Source of the DNA: Microbacterium sp. SORGH_AS_1204
GTDB taxonomy: Bacteria > Actinomycetota > Actinomycetes > Actinomycetales > Microbacteriaceae
DNA: 64,000 nt
Reading direction: 5' to 3'
Assembly (NCBI RefSeq): GCF_030818935.1
Contig: NZ_JAUTBD010000001.1
Location: 2,356,001-2,420,000 of the forward strand
Shown here one piece after another: positions 1 through 8,888 of this stretch. Made by a program: the position numbers and the translations under genes. Below the pieces are notes generated by a model. That model saw only the letters and a list, made by a program, of their open reading frames with translations, made no database searches and was not told the DNA's origin. Every line of letters starts with the position of its first letter. Positions within the stretch are counted from its first letter, which is position 1.

Positions 1-959
1 TCGGGGGCCGGAGGCCGTGGGGGCGTCATCGCACGCGGCGCCGCGGGTTCGGGGGCGACTACCGGTGATTCGAAGCCGCCCTGGGGCGTGCCCGGCGACA
101 GCAGCTCGGTGAGGTCGTCGGACCCGAGCGACCCGCCGGTGTCTTCTTCGCGCCCGGACTTGTTACGACGCCACCACGGGAGGGATTTCTCTGCGGGCTC
201 GTCGTCGTCGACGGGCAGGACCTTGGTCGCCGGGTCGGGCCGTTCGGAGCCTTCGGCACGTTCGACCCCGAACATCCACGCGTAGAGGTCGCCGAGACGG
301 CGTCCGATGCGGTTGGGCGGGGTCTTGGTGAGGATCAGGATGCTCAGCACCGCGAGCAACGACAACGCGATGTAGGCGCCGACCGCCGTCAGCACGAGCG
401 CGAGCGGCTCACCGACGATCCACCCGGCGATACCTCCCGCCGGGCTCAGGGCCGGCAGACCCCCCTGGTTGGGAACGGGCCGATCGCCCGCGACATGAAG
501 GAAGCCCGCGAGCGTGACGACCAGAAGGCCGAACCCGATGCCGACCCGACCGTTGTCATGGACCGACGCGGGGTGTCGGAACAACCACCCGGCCAACAGG
601 AGCAGGAGGACGGGGAGGACGAATGCCACCCGTCCGACGAGGGCGCCGAAGCTGTATGCGCTGATGAGCGCCGCCGCATCCGTGCCGATGAAGAACCACT
701 CCACGACCGCGCCGATGACGGCGAGCACGACGAGGAAGAAGGGGAACCCGTCGCGACGCTGGTCGCGCTCGAGGCTCTCGGGACCGAACGCACGGAACAT
801 GCCGCCCACGCCGTGGGCCACCGCCATCCAGGCGCGGACGGCGAGCGCGGGCTTCTCGGGCTCGTCGACGTAGCGTTTGGGCGCGGGAGCGGGAGCCTTC
901 GAGCGCGACGACCCCTTCGCGGGGGCGCGGCCGCCGGACGGGGACGAGGTGCGAGCCAT
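1..959 (-). CDS. ftsK: DNA translocase FtsK, N-terminal part (cut by the left window edge)
   Basis: Membrane-anchored DNA pump that clears and aligns the chromosome termini at the division septum. Only about 319 residues are in the window: a basic, Lys/Ala/Pro-rich N-terminus, four hydrophobic segments (about 72-91, 107-126, 139-157, 186-211), then the start of a charged Pro/Asp-rich linker. The RecA-like motor and gamma domain lie outside. The start is ATG at 959, directly preceded by GGAGGA. It is the last gene of the rnj side of the conserved dapA-rnj-ftsK block, which supports the family call, since the membrane part alone is not diagnostic. It could only be something else if the missing part is not an FtsK motor. 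Confidence 0.85.
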   Translation of the reverse strand, partial: MARTSSPSGGRAPAKGSSRSKAPAPAPKRYVDEPEKPALAVRAWMAVAHGVGGMFRAFGPESLERDQRRDGFPFFLVVLAVIGAVVEWFFIGTDAAALISAYSFGALVGRVAFVLPVLLLLLAGWLFRHPASVHDNGRVGIGFGLLVVTLAGFLHVAGDRPVPNQGGLPALSPAGGIAGWIVGEPLALVLTAVGAYIALSLLAVLSILILTKTPPNRIGRRLGDLYAWMFGVERAEGSERPDPATKVLPVDDDEPAEKSLPWWRRNKSGREEDTGGSLGSDDLTELLSPGTPQGGFESPVVAPEPAAPRAMTPPRPPAP

Positions 960-1009
960 TCCTCCACGGTAGGCGGGACCTCCGACATTCGCCCGCACCG
1001 ACGCGGGGT

Positions 1010-1501
1010 TCAGCCCAGCCGCTTGACCATGACGTCGCGCCCGATACCCCGGCGCACCACCGCGAAACCCTCGGAGCGGTAGAGCGACACGGCGTAGTTG
1101 TCGCGATCGACGCTGAGGCTGATGCGGGCGTACCCCGCGCCGCGCGCATGGTCGGCCAATCGCCGCAGCAGCGCTCGCCCGACGCCGTGGGCGCGCCACA
1201 CCGGCTTCACCCCGATGATCAGTTCGGGGACGCCGGTGCCCACCCATCCGAAGCCGGGCTCGTCGCGGGGCAGCATGCGATACCACGCGGCCCCCACCGG
1301 CTCCCCGGCGGGCGACTCGGCGACGAAACCGGCGTCACCGGGGCGTAGCCATCCGGCGATGTATCGCCGGTACTCGGGGCTGCTGATGATCTCATGCCGC
1401 GGGCGCGCGGCACCGGCGCGCCAATTGGCGGCTTCGGCGGCCATATCGGCGAGGAAGACACCGTCCGACCGGAGCGCCGCGCGGATCGGGAGAGCGGGCA
1501 T
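1010..1501 (-). CDS. GNAT family N-acetyltransferase
   Basis: Predicted acetyl-CoA-dependent N-acyltransferase of unknown substrate, 163 residues. The acetyl-CoA pyrophosphate loop is visible as WRAHGVGRALL, followed by a helix and the typical late GNAT signature ISLSVDRDNYAVSLYRSEGF. It starts at ATG 1501; an in-frame GTG further upstream (1564) would add residues with no family resemblance. It lies between rnj (stop at 1637) and ftsK on the same strand but is separated from rnj by a terminator hairpin, so it may have its own promoter. Substrate cannot be read from sequence. Confidence 0.85.
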   Translation of the reverse strand: MPALPIRAALRSDGVFLADMAAEAANWRAGAARPRHEIISSPEYRRYIAGWLRPGDAGFVAESPAGEPVGAAWYRMLPRDEPGFGWVGTGVPELIIGVKPVWRAHGVGRALLRRLADHARGAGYARISLSVDRDNYAVSLYRSEGFAVVRRGIGRDVMVKRLG

Positions 1502-1597
1502 GCCCGCATGATATCGAGGTGCGTTCGGTTCCGGAACGACGCACGCGACACGCCCACGGCTCACGGCAGGGGACGCCGGACGAAGGACGCCGAACGA

Positions 1598-1629
1598 CGA
1601 AGCGCCGCAGGCGGACCCGCGGCGCTTCG
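1598..1629 (-). terminator. Terminator downstream of rnj
   Basis: Perfect 11 bp stem CGAAGCGCCGC / GCGGCGCTTCG with a 10 nt loop, 8 nt after the rnj stop codon. No T-tract, as is usual for high-GC actinobacteria. Confidence 0.7.
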
Positions 1630-1636
1630 CGATGAT

Positions 1637-3313
1637 TCAGGCTTCGATGACCATCGGCACGATCATGGGCCGACGACGCAGCGACTGGTTCACCCAGCGG
1701 CCGATCGTGCGTCGCACGACCTGCGAGAGCGCGTGGTTGTCGCGTACTCCCGACTTCGCGGCCTCGGCCAGGGCGGCGGCGATCTTCGGTTTGACGCTGT
1801 CGAAGACCTTGTCGTCTTCCGCGACGCCGCGGGCGTGGATCTCGGGACCGGAGACGATCTTGCCGGTCGCCGAATCGACGACGACGATGACCGAGATGAA
1901 GCCCTCTTCGCCGAGGATGCGACGGTCTTTCAGGTCGGCATCCGTGATCTCACCCACCGACGATCCGTCGACGTAGACGAAGCCGATGTCGACCTGCCCC
2001 ACGACCGAAGCGACGCCGTCGCGCAGGTCGACGACGGTGCCGTTCTCGCCGAGGATCGTGTTCTCTTCGGGGATCCCGGTCTCGCGCGCGAGCTTGGCGT
2101 TGGCCATGAGGTGGCGGTATTCGCCGTGCACGGGCAGCACGTTCTTGGGCTTGAGGATGTTGTAGCAGTACAGCAGCTCCCCCGCGGCGGCGTGGCCGGA
2201 GACGTGCACCTTGGCGTTGCCCTTGTGAACGACGGTCGCGCCGAGCTTGGTCAGTCCGTCGATCACGCGGTAGATCGCGTTCTCGTTACCGGGGATCTGG
2301 CTGGATGCCAGGATGATCGTGTCGCCCTCGCCCGGCTCGATCGCGTGGTCGAGGTTCGCCATGCGACTGAGCACGGCCATCGGCTCGCCCTGAGACCCGG
2401 TCGACATGTAGACGATCTTGTCGTCGGGAAGGTCGCGCGCCTTCTTGTAGTCGATCAGCACACCGTCCGGCACGTTGAGGTACCCGAGGTCGGCGGCGAT
2501 GCCCATGTTGCGCACCATGCTGCGACCGAGCAGCGCCACGCGGCGGCCGTTGGCGTGGGCGGCATCGAGCACCTGTTGCACGCGGTGCACGTGGCTGGAG
2601 AAGCTCGCCACGACCACCCGGCGCGGAGCACGGGCGATGACCTGGTCGAGCACGGGACCGATGCCGCGCTCGGTCGGCGTGAAGCCGGGGACGTCGGCGT
2701 TGGTCGAGTCGACGAGGAAGAGATCGACGCCCTCTTCGCCGAGCCGCGCGAAGGCCCGCAGGTCGGTGATGCGGCCGTCGAGCGGAAGCTGGTCCATCTT
2801 GAAGTCACCGGTGGCCAGCACCAGCCCCGCGGGCGTGCGGATCGCGACGGCGAGCGCGTCGGGGATGGAGTGGTTCACCGCAACGAACTCGAGGTCGAAC
2901 GGGCCGACCTTCTCGTGCTGCCCCTCTTCGACCGTCAGCGTGTACGGGCGGATCCGGTGCTCTTTGAGTTTCGCCTCGATGAGCGCGAGCGTCAGACCCG
3001 ATCCGATGAGGGGGATGTCGCTCTTGAGCTTCAGAAGGTAGGGAACCGCGCCGATGTGGTCTTCGTGGCCGTGGGTGAGCACGACGCCGACGATGTCGTC
3101 GAGACGGTGACGGATCGGCTCGAAGTCGGGCAGGATCAGGTCGACGCCCGGCTGGTGCTCCTCGGGGAACAGCACGCCGCAGTCCACGACGAGCAGCTTG
3201 CCCTCGTACTCGAACACCGTCATGTTGCGGCCGACCTCGCCGAGGCCGCCGAGCGGGATGACGCGCAGGGTTCCGGGGGCGAGCGCGGGGGGATCGTAAA
3301 CGGTCGTGGGCAT
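1637..3313 (-). CDS. rnj: Ribonuclease J
   Basis: Metallo-beta-lactamase/beta-CASP ribonuclease with 5'-3' exo- and endonuclease activity in RNA maturation and decay. The protein is 558 residues, the usual length. The zinc-binding HGHEDH motif is at residues 81-86, after the GGLGEVGRN entry loop. A beta-CASP domain follows, with the usual C-terminal HVSGHAAAGE and PVHGEYRHL motifs. The start ATG at 3313 follows a strong GAGGAGG. A longer in-frame extension upstream has no family resemblance. It is 76 nt behind dapA on the same strand, a widespread actinobacterial pairing, so co-transcription is likely. Confidence 0.96.
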   Translation of the reverse strand: MPTTVYDPPALAPGTLRVIPLGGLGEVGRNMTVFEYEGKLLVVDCGVLFPEEHQPGVDLILPDFEPIRHRLDDIVGVVLTHGHEDHIGAVPYLLKLKSDIPLIGSGLTLALIEAKLKEHRIRPYTLTVEEGQHEKVGPFDLEFVAVNHSIPDALAVAIRTPAGLVLATGDFKMDQLPLDGRITDLRAFARLGEEGVDLFLVDSTNADVPGFTPTERGIGPVLDQVIARAPRRVVVASFSSHVHRVQQVLDAAHANGRRVALLGRSMVRNMGIAADLGYLNVPDGVLIDYKKARDLPDDKIVYMSTGSQGEPMAVLSRMANLDHAIEPGEGDTIILASSQIPGNENAIYRVIDGLTKLGATVVHKGNAKVHVSGHAAAGELLYCYNILKPKNVLPVHGEYRHLMANAKLARETGIPEENTILGENGTVVDLRDGVASVVGQVDIGFVYVDGSSVGEITDADLKDRRILGEEGFISVIVVVDSATGKIVSGPEIHARGVAEDDKVFDSVKPKIAAALAEAAKSGVRDNHALSQVVRRTIGRWVNQSLRRRPMIVPMVIEA

Positions 3314-3389
3314 ATGTGCCTCCTCGGATGCCACCGCGTGGCATCCCTTCGTGTGGCGTCCCTGGCCGCGGATCGGCGGACGCCGATGT

Positions 3390-4367
3390 CTATCGCGTGG
3401 TGCCGTGCACCTTCGGCAGGGCACCGCCGGCGGCCGCGTTGCGGTCGGGGCGGAAGTTGGAGAAGTCGGCGCCGGCCACGTTCTCGACGAGCGCGAGTTC
3501 GTCTTCGATCACGGCGGCCTCCCACTCCTCCGGGCCGACCAGGGGCAGGCGCACGCGCGGGCTGCCGATACGGCCGAGACCGTGCAGGATGTACTTCGCC
3601 GCGACCGTGCCCGGAACATGCGTCATGACGGCGCGCACGAGCGGCTCGAGCCCCTTGTGCGCGGCCGTGGCCGAGGCCAGGTCGCCGGCGTTCACCGCGT
3701 CGACGATCGTGCGATACGGAGCGGCCGCGATGTTCGCCGTCACACCGATCAGACCCGATGCGCCGATCGACAGGTGCGGGAGCACGTTGGCGTCGTCGCC
3801 CGAGAAGTACAGCAGATCGGTCTGGTTGAGCACGCGGCTGACCTCGCTGAAGTCGCCCTTGGCGTCTTTGATCGCGAGGATGTTGGGGTGCTTGGCCAGG
3901 CGGAGGATCGTCTCGTACTTGATGGGGACACCGGTGCGGCCGGGGATGTCGTACAGGATCACCGGCAGGTCGGTCGCGTCGGCGACGAGACGGAAGTGCG
4001 TCAGGATGCCGGCCTGCGTGGGCTTGTTGTAGTAGGGCGTGACGATCATGATGCCGTCGGCGCCGGCCTTCTCACTGGCCTTGTAGAGCTCGATGGCGTG
4101 CGCGGTCTCGTTCGACCCGCCGCCCGTGATGATCTTGGCGCGACCCGCCGAGACGCTCTTGCCGACCTCGACCAGGCGCAGCTTCTCGGGGTCGGTGAGG
4201 GTGGAGGTCTCACCCGTGGTGCCGGTGACGACGATGCCGTCGGCGCCCGCGGTGATGACGTCGTCGATGTGCTTCTCGGTGGCGGGCCAATCGACTTCGC
4301 CGTCGGCGGTCATCGGGGTGATGAGCGCGACGAGCACCTGACCGAAGGGATTGCCGGAGTGCGTCAT
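3390..4367 (-). CDS. dapA: 4-hydroxy-tetrahydrodipicolinate synthase
   Basis: Condenses pyruvate with aspartate semialdehyde, the first committed step of lysine and meso-diaminopimelate synthesis in the cytoplasm. The protein is 325 residues. Visible family features are GTTGETSTL (about 49-57), PYYNKPTQ, the catalytic Tyr in LYDIPGRTG (Tyr139) and the Schiff-base Lys in AIKDAKGD (Lys167). The ATG has GGAGG 4 nt upstream. It is first in the dapA-rnj unit. dapB of the same pathway lies 6 kb to the right on the same strand. Confidence 0.96.
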   Translation of the reverse strand: MTHSGNPFGQVLVALITPMTADGEVDWPATEKHIDDVITAGADGIVVTGTTGETSTLTDPEKLRLVEVGKSVSAGRAKIITGGGSNETAHAIELYKASEKAGADGIMIVTPYYNKPTQAGILTHFRLVADATDLPVILYDIPGRTGVPIKYETILRLAKHPNILAIKDAKGDFSEVSRVLNQTDLLYFSGDDANVLPHLSIGASGLIGVTANIAAAPYRTIVDAVNAGDLASATAAHKGLEPLVRAVMTHVPGTVAAKYILHGLGRIGSPRVRLPLVGPEEWEAAVIEDELALVENVAGADFSNFRPDRNAAAGGALPKVHGTTR

Positions 4368-4461
4368 GCCTCCAGGTTATCGGTTCGCCGGCCCCCTCCC
4401 CCGGCGGTTCGCGCGCGGGGGATGAACAATCCATGACCTCGGCGCCGCCTAGTGTGGCGGC

Positions 4462-4998
4462 ATGACCTGGACCACCCGCGCATCTCGCACCGTCTACGAG
4501 AATCCGTGGATCCACGTGCGCGAAGACGACGTGACGGGGCCGCACGGCGACGGCATCTACGGGGTGGTGCGGATGCAGCACCCGGCGGTGTTCGTCATCG
4601 CCCTCGACGACCGCGAACGCGTCTGCCTCGTCGAGCTCGACCGCTACACGACCGGACGTTCGATCGAGGTGCCCGCGGGCGGCTCCGACGGCGAGGATCC
4701 GCTCGAAGCCGCCCAGCGTGAGCTGCTCGAGGAGACCGGGGTCACGGCATCCGACTGGCAGGTTCTCGGCCGTATGAACGCCCTCAACGGCATCGCGGAC
4801 GCCCCGGAGCACGTCTTCCTCGCGCGGGGCCTGACGGTGAGGGATGCCACGGCCTCGCAGCGTGAGGAGGGCATCGACGCCGTGCGCTGGGTGCCCTTCG
4901 CCGAGACGCTCGACCTCATCGCGAGCGGCGGGATCACCGACGGCGAGACCATCGCGGCGCTGGCGTTCGCGGGCATCCGTCTGGGGCGTTTCCGGTAG
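4462..4998 (+). CDS. NUDIX hydrolase, ADP-ribose pyrophosphatase-like
   Basis: Predicted to hydrolyse nucleoside-diphosphate-linked compounds; the closest family type is ADP-ribose pyrophosphatase. The protein is 178 residues. The NUDIX box is complete: a Gly-Gly lead, then EAAQRELLEETGV carrying the metal-binding REL.EE residues (about 77-95). A short beta-rich N-terminal domain precedes it, as in ADP-ribose hydrolases. The gene is divergent from dapA across about 95 bp and convergent with the SDR gene. The substrate is inferred from general resemblance only. Confidence 0.85.
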   Translation: MTWTTRASRTVYENPWIHVREDDVTGPHGDGIYGVVRMQHPAVFVIALDDRERVCLVELDRYTTGRSIEVPAGGSDGEDPLEAAQRELLEETGVTASDWQVLGRMNALNGIADAPEHVFLARGLTVRDATASQREEGIDAVRWVPFAETLDLIASGGITDGETIAALAFAGIRLGRFR

Positions 4999-5137
4999 CG
5001 GCCCTGCCTCGCGGATCGATGGCCGCGGGCCGTTGGGGCCGGTTCCGCTGCCTCCGACGGAGGCGGGCACCTCGGCTGCGCCGGACTCGAGGAGCCGGCT
5101 GGGCGCCGCGACCGCCGGCGAGGCGTATCGGCCTCTC

Positions 5138-5890
5138 TCAGCGTCCCCGCGCGGCCGCGCGCACCACCATGCCGTCGGGAAGCAGACGCGACCCGGCGAC
5201 GAGCATCTTGTAGCGCCACGAGGGAACGCTCACCGAACGCCCGCGCGCGGCCGCGCGCAGGCCTTCGTGCACCACGCTCGCCGCGTCGAGCCAGAGACCC
5301 GGCGCGACCCCCTCCTCACCGAGCGCGAGACCGAGCCGTTCGTGGAAGCGCGTGTGGACGAACCCGGGACAGACGGCGGTGACGGTCACGCCGCGCGGAC
5401 GGTAGACGACGTTCGCCCACCGGCTGAACGAGATCAGCCACCCCTTCGCGGCGCCGTACGTGCCCCGCGGCACGAAGCCCGCCACCGACGCGACGTTCAC
5501 GATTCGCCCGCTCCCCCGCGCCAGCATGGCGCCGAGCGCCGCGTGGGTCAGGCGCAACGCGGCCTCGACGTGCAGGCGCAGGTGACGCACCTCGTCATCG
5601 ACCGGGTTGTCGTCGAAGGCGAGGTCGAGGCCGAAGCCGGCGTTGTTGACGAGCACGTCGACGCCCTCGGCGAGACGAGCCTCGACGCGGGCGAGAGCCT
5701 CGGGGTCGAGCAGATCGGCGACGAGCACCTCCACCCGCACCCGGTGACGTCGGCCCACGTCGGCGGCGAGCGCCTCGAGAGCGTCTCGGTCACGGGCGAC
5801 CACGACCAGGTCGGCCCCGCGGGCGGCGAGCTGGCGGGCGAACTCCGCGCCGAGACCGGAGCTCGCGCCCGTGATCAGCGCGGTCGCCAC
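5138..5890 (-). CDS. Short-chain dehydrogenase/reductase (SDR)
   Basis: Predicted NAD(P)-dependent oxidoreductase of 250 residues with unknown substrate. The N-terminal cofactor motif is TGASSGLG, followed by NNAGFG. The catalytic region reads VNVASVAGF then YGAAKG, giving the Ser and the Tyr-x3-Lys. The start is GTG at 5890, one nucleotide after the folA stop codon, so it is almost certainly translated from the thyA-folA message. Longer upstream frames run inside folA. The biochemical link to folate or thymidylate is not evident; genes after folA in this genus may simply be hitch-hikers. Confidence 0.85.
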   Translation of the reverse strand: MATALITGASSGLGAEFARQLAARGADLVVVARDRDALEALAADVGRRHRVRVEVLVADLLDPEALARVEARLAEGVDVLVNNAGFGLDLAFDDNPVDDEVRHLRLHVEAALRLTHAALGAMLARGSGRIVNVASVAGFVPRGTYGAAKGWLISFSRWANVVYRPRGVTVTAVCPGFVHTRFHERLGLALGEEGVAPGLWLDAASVVHEGLRAAARGRSVSVPSWRYKMLVAGSRLLPDGMVVRAAARGR

Positions 5891-5891
5891 G

Positions 5892-6383
5892 TCAACGCCC
5901 CGGTCGCCGGTACGTCTCGAAGCGGTACCGGATGCCGCTCGACGACGTGTGCCAGCCATCGGAGGCCTCGAGACGCCACCCGTCGACCGCGGGGGCGAAG
6001 GTGTCGCCGGCGACCGCGAGGTCGAGGCGCGTCAGCTCGATCACATCGGCACGGCGGATGGCCTCGGCATAGAGGCGGCCGCCGCCGATGACCCACACGT
6101 CGTCTCCGTCGGCGAGGGCGAGGGCCTGGTCGAGCGAGGCCGCACGTTCGGCGCCGTCGGCCGACCACTCGGCGGAACGCGTCACGACGATGTTGCGCCG
6201 CCCCGGGAGGGGCCGGAACCGCGGCGGAAGCGATTCCCAGGTGCGTCGCCCCATGACCACGTCGGAAGACCCGGTGACCGCGCGGAAGTGCGCCAGGTCT
6301 TCGGGCACGTGCCACGGCATCCCGCCGTCGGCGCCGATGACACCGTCGTGCGCCTGCGCCCAGACGAGGCCGACGGTGGTCAT
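5892..6383 (-). CDS. folA: Dihydrofolate reductase
   Basis: Reduces dihydrofolate to tetrahydrofolate with NADPH, renewing the cofactor consumed by thymidylate synthase. The protein is 163 residues, normal for bacterial DHFR. The entry strand GLVWAQ, the substrate loop [14 protein letters not shown] with the active-site Asp29, the nucleotide motif GRRTWESLP and the late [11 protein letters not shown] are all present. The ATG at 6383 overlaps the thyA stop by 4 nt (ATGA), showing translational coupling. Confidence 0.96.
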   Translation of the reverse strand: MTTVGLVWAQAHDGVIGADGGMPWHVPEDLAHFRAVTGSSDVVMGRRTWESLPPRFRPLPGRRNIVVTRSAEWSADGAERAASLDQALALADGDDVWVIGGGRLYAEAIRRADVIELTRLDLAVAGDTFAPAVDGWRLEASDGWHTSSSGIRYRFETYRRPGR

Positions 6384-7189
6384 ACCGCGACGGCTCCGCG
6401 GATGGCGGGGTGGTGCCGGTAGTCCTCGACGACGATGTCTTCGTAGGTGTAGTCGAGGATCGACTCCGGCTTGCGGGCGAAGCGCAGGGTCGGGTACGGA
6501 TACGGCTCGCGCGAGAGCTGCTCCTGCACCTGCTCGCGGTGGTTGTCGTAGACGTGGCAGTCGCCGCCCGTCCAAACGAACTCCCCCGGCTGCAGGCCCG
6601 TCTGCTGCGCGATCATCATGGTCAGCAGCGCGTAGGACGCGATGTTGAAGGGCACGCCGAGGAACATGTCGGCACTGCGCTGGTAGAGCTGACACGACAG
6701 CTTGCCGTCGGCGACGTAGAACTGGAACAGCGCGTGGCACGGTGCGAGCGCCATGTCGGGGATGTCGGCGGGGTTCCACGCCGACACGATGAGACGGCGC
6801 GAGTCCGGGTCACGCCGGATCTGCTCGATCACCTGGGTGATCTGATCGATGGTGCCGCCGTCGGCGGTCGGCCAGGAGCGCCACTGCACGCCGTAGACGG
6901 GGCCGAGCTCACCATCGGCATCCGCCCATTCGTCCCAGATCGTGACGCCGTTCTCCTGCAGCCAACCCACGTTGGACTCGCCGCGGAGGAACCACAGCAG
7001 CTCGTACGCGATCGACTTGACATGCACGCGCTTCGTGGTGATGAGGGGGAAACCCGCGGCCAGGTCGAAACGGATCTGCCGTCCGAAGACGCTCGTGGTA
7101 CCCGTTCCGGTGCGGTCGGACTTGTGCGCGCCCGTCTCGAGCACGTCGCGGAGGAGGTCTTCGTAAGGGGTGGGGATCTCGGCGGTCAC
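6380..7189 (-). CDS. thyA: Thymidylate synthase
   Basis: Methylates dUMP to dTMP using methylene-tetrahydrofolate. The protein is 269 residues when started at GTG 7189 ([13 protein letters not shown]), the normal length; a longer reading to 7294 adds residues without family resemblance. The catalytic Cys is at 151 in [12 protein letters not shown]. The nucleotide-binding [10 protein letters not shown] and the C-terminal YPTLRFARK are present. It heads a thyA-folA-SDR operon with 4 nt and 1 nt junctions. The 144 bp gap to the divergent thioredoxin-like gene must carry both promoters. Confidence 0.96.
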   Translation of the reverse strand: MTAEIPTPYEDLLRDVLETGAHKSDRTGTGTTSVFGRQIRFDLAAGFPLITTKRVHVKSIAYELLWFLRGESNVGWLQENGVTIWDEWADADGELGPVYGVQWRSWPTADGGTIDQITQVIEQIRRDPDSRRLIVSAWNPADIPDMALAPCHALFQFYVADGKLSCQLYQRSADMFLGVPFNIASYALLTMMIAQQTGLQPGEFVWTGGDCHVYDNHREQVQEQLSREPYPYPTLRFARKPESILDYTYEDIVVEDYRHHPAIRGAVAV

Positions 7190-7333
7190 GGGCCTCACGA
7201 TACCCGCGCACGCATCGCTCGCGCGGGTCCGACGAGACGAGGCGGGCGCTCGATCGCCCGGGAGGAGGCGCGGATCCGTCACGAGGCGACTCATCGGAGC
7301 CGATGTCGGAGGAGGCGGCTACCGTGGTGCATC

Positions 7334-7771
7334 GTGGACCTTCCCCTTGCGCTCGTGATCGTCGCCGCCCTGCTGGCGACCACCGTCGCGGTGGGTCTCC
7401 TCTGGCGACGCGGACAGGGGCGTGTACGCACCGTCGACTCCGGCGACACCGTCGACCCGCAGGTGATCGAGGCCGGCCCGCTGGGCGATTCTGCGACCCT
7501 CGTGCAGTTCAGCACCGAGCTGTGCGCGCGCTGCCCCGGGGTGCACCGCATGCTCGCGGCCCTCGCCGACTCGCGGCCCGGCGTGCGCCATCTCGACGTC
7601 GACCTCACCCACCGCCCCGACCTCGCGCAACGGTTCCGCGTGCTGCAGACGCCCACCATCCTGCTGGTCGATGCCACGGGCATGACCCGGCGACGCTTCG
7701 GCGGTCCGCCGGCACGCGCCGACGTCGAACGCGAACTCGACAACCTCATCAAGGAGAGCGCTCATGGCTGA
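7334..7771 (+). CDS. Membrane-anchored thioredoxin-like protein
   Basis: A 145-residue protein with one N-terminal transmembrane segment (about 4-24), then a thioredoxin fold. The redox motif is CARC (Cys64, Cys67), not the usual CGPC, and the cis-proline is in LQTPTILL (Pro107). The fold is probably outside the membrane. It starts at GTG 7334, the only plausible start; there is no good ribosome binding site, so leaderless translation is possible. It overlaps the next gene by 8 nt. A role in thiol redox or peroxide defence is inferred from the neighbouring DUF4395 and OsmC genes. Confidence 0.8.
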   Translation: MDLPLALVIVAALLATTVAVGLLWRRGQGRVRTVDSGDTVDPQVIEAGPLGDSATLVQFSTELCARCPGVHRMLAALADSRPGVRHLDVDLTHRPDLAQRFRVLQTPTILLVDATGMTRRRFGGPPARADVERELDNLIKESAHG

Positions 7772-8327
7772 ACCCGCCCGTATCGACGCCCGCGGACCCC
7801 GGTTCGCCGCATCGCTGACGGCGGTGCTCCTGCTCGCCGCGACGACGCTCGGCCTGGTCGGCATCTCGACGCAGCGCGGGGCCATGACCTTCCCCGTCTC
7901 GGGTGGCGCGGTGGCATCCCACGACATGTGGGCTCTGCCCGCCGCGCCCCTTCTTGCGCGCGTCGCGGATCCTGGGTTCCTGCTCCTGCTCGTGTGCGCG
8001 CTCCTGTTCGTGTGGGGCGTCGCCGCGCCCCGCACCGCCCCCTGGGGCGTCGTGTACCGCCGAGTCGTGCAACCGCGTCTCGCCCCGCCCACCGAGTTCG
8101 AAGACCCCCGCCCGCCGCGGTTCGCCCAGGGCGTCGGGCTGCTCGTCACCACCGTCGGCCTGCTGCTGCACCTGGCCGGCGTCGCCTGGGCTCTGCCCAT
8201 CGCCGCCGCGATGGCGTTCGTGGCGGCGTTCCTCAACGCCGTCTTCGGCCTGTGCCTCGGGTGCCAGCTCTACCTGCTTCTCCAGCGCGTCGGTGTGGTC
8301 GGTCGGCGCGGTCCCGCCGCCGCCTGA
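7764..8327 (+). CDS. DUF4395 integral membrane protein
   Basis: A 187-residue membrane protein with about four hydrophobic segments and a CLGCQLY motif in the last one, typical of DUF4395. The function of the family is unknown; in actinobacteria it is often next to a thioredoxin-like gene, as here. The 8 nt overlap with the upstream gene shows coupled translation. The paired cysteines facing the thioredoxin-like partner suggest electron transfer across or at the membrane, but that is inference. Confidence 0.8.
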   Translation: MAEPARIDARGPRFAASLTAVLLLAATTLGLVGISTQRGAMTFPVSGGAVASHDMWALPAAPLLARVADPGFLLLLVCALLFVWGVAAPRTAPWGVVYRRVVQPRLAPPTEFEDPRPPRFAQGVGLLVTTVGLLLHLAGVAWALPIAAAMAFVAAFLNAVFGLCLGCQLYLLLQRVGVVGRRGPAAA

Positions 8328-8462
8328 ACGGACAGGCCCACCGAAACTGTCAAGACCCGCGCGGTGCCCGACGCGCTCACTAGGCTGGCCGCGTCGCGGT
8401 CACCCGGACCGTGCACACCACGTCGCGGTCGTCCCGGCCGCACAGACACCACGGAGGTTCCC

Positions 8463-8888
8463 ATGGCCGTCACGAGCGAAGCCGCCACCGCCTGGAAGGG
8501 CAGCCTGTTCGAGGGATCGGGTGAAGTCACCTTCACCTCGTCGGGCATCGGCACGTTCGACGTGAACTGGAAGGCTCGCAGCGAGGGCTCGAGCTCGGTC
8601 ACGACGCCCGAAGAACTGCTCGCCGGCGCGCACTCGGCCTGCTTCAGCATGGCGCTGTCGAACGCTCTCGCCGACAACGGCACGCCGCCCGAGTCGGTCG
8701 ACACGACCGCGTCGATCACCTTCAAGCCCGGCACCGGCATCACCGGCAGCCTCTTGAACGTCAACGCCGTCGTGCCCGGCCTCGACGACGAGACGTTCCA
8801 GAAGATCGCCGCCGACGCCAAGGCCAACTGCCCGGTCTCGCAGGCGCTCGCGGGCATCGACATCACGCTCGAGGCGACGCTTGCCTGA
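8463..8888 (+). CDS. OsmC/Ohr family peroxiredoxin-like protein
   Basis: A 141-residue protein of the family that reduces organic hydroperoxides with two cysteines. Both are present: Cys60 in AGAHSACFSMALS and Cys123 in AKANCPVSQAL. Glu50 in the TPEELL segment is the usual partner of the reactive cysteine. ATG at 8463 has GGAGG at correct spacing; an upstream in-frame start has no support. The 8 nt overlap with the following epimerase-like gene implies a two-gene unit. OsmC rather than Ohr is favoured by the sequence around the first cysteine, but this is not firm. Confidence 0.88.
   Translation: MAVTSEAATAWKGSLFEGSGEVTFTSSGIGTFDVNWKARSEGSSSVTTPEELLAGAHSACFSMALSNALADNGTPPESVDTTASITFKPGTGITGSLLNVNAVVPGLDDETFQKIAADAKANCPVSQALAGIDITLEATLA

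Noticed and set aside
1394..3628. Long open frame on the plus strand across rnj
   Set aside because: It is antisense to rnj; its product is Asp/Arg/Val/His-rich without motifs, typical of frames opposite GC-rich genes.
5892..6779. Longer reading of folA upstream of 6383
   Set aside because: The extra residues are antiparallel/out-of-frame translation of thyA; the ATG at 6383 fits the coupled junction.
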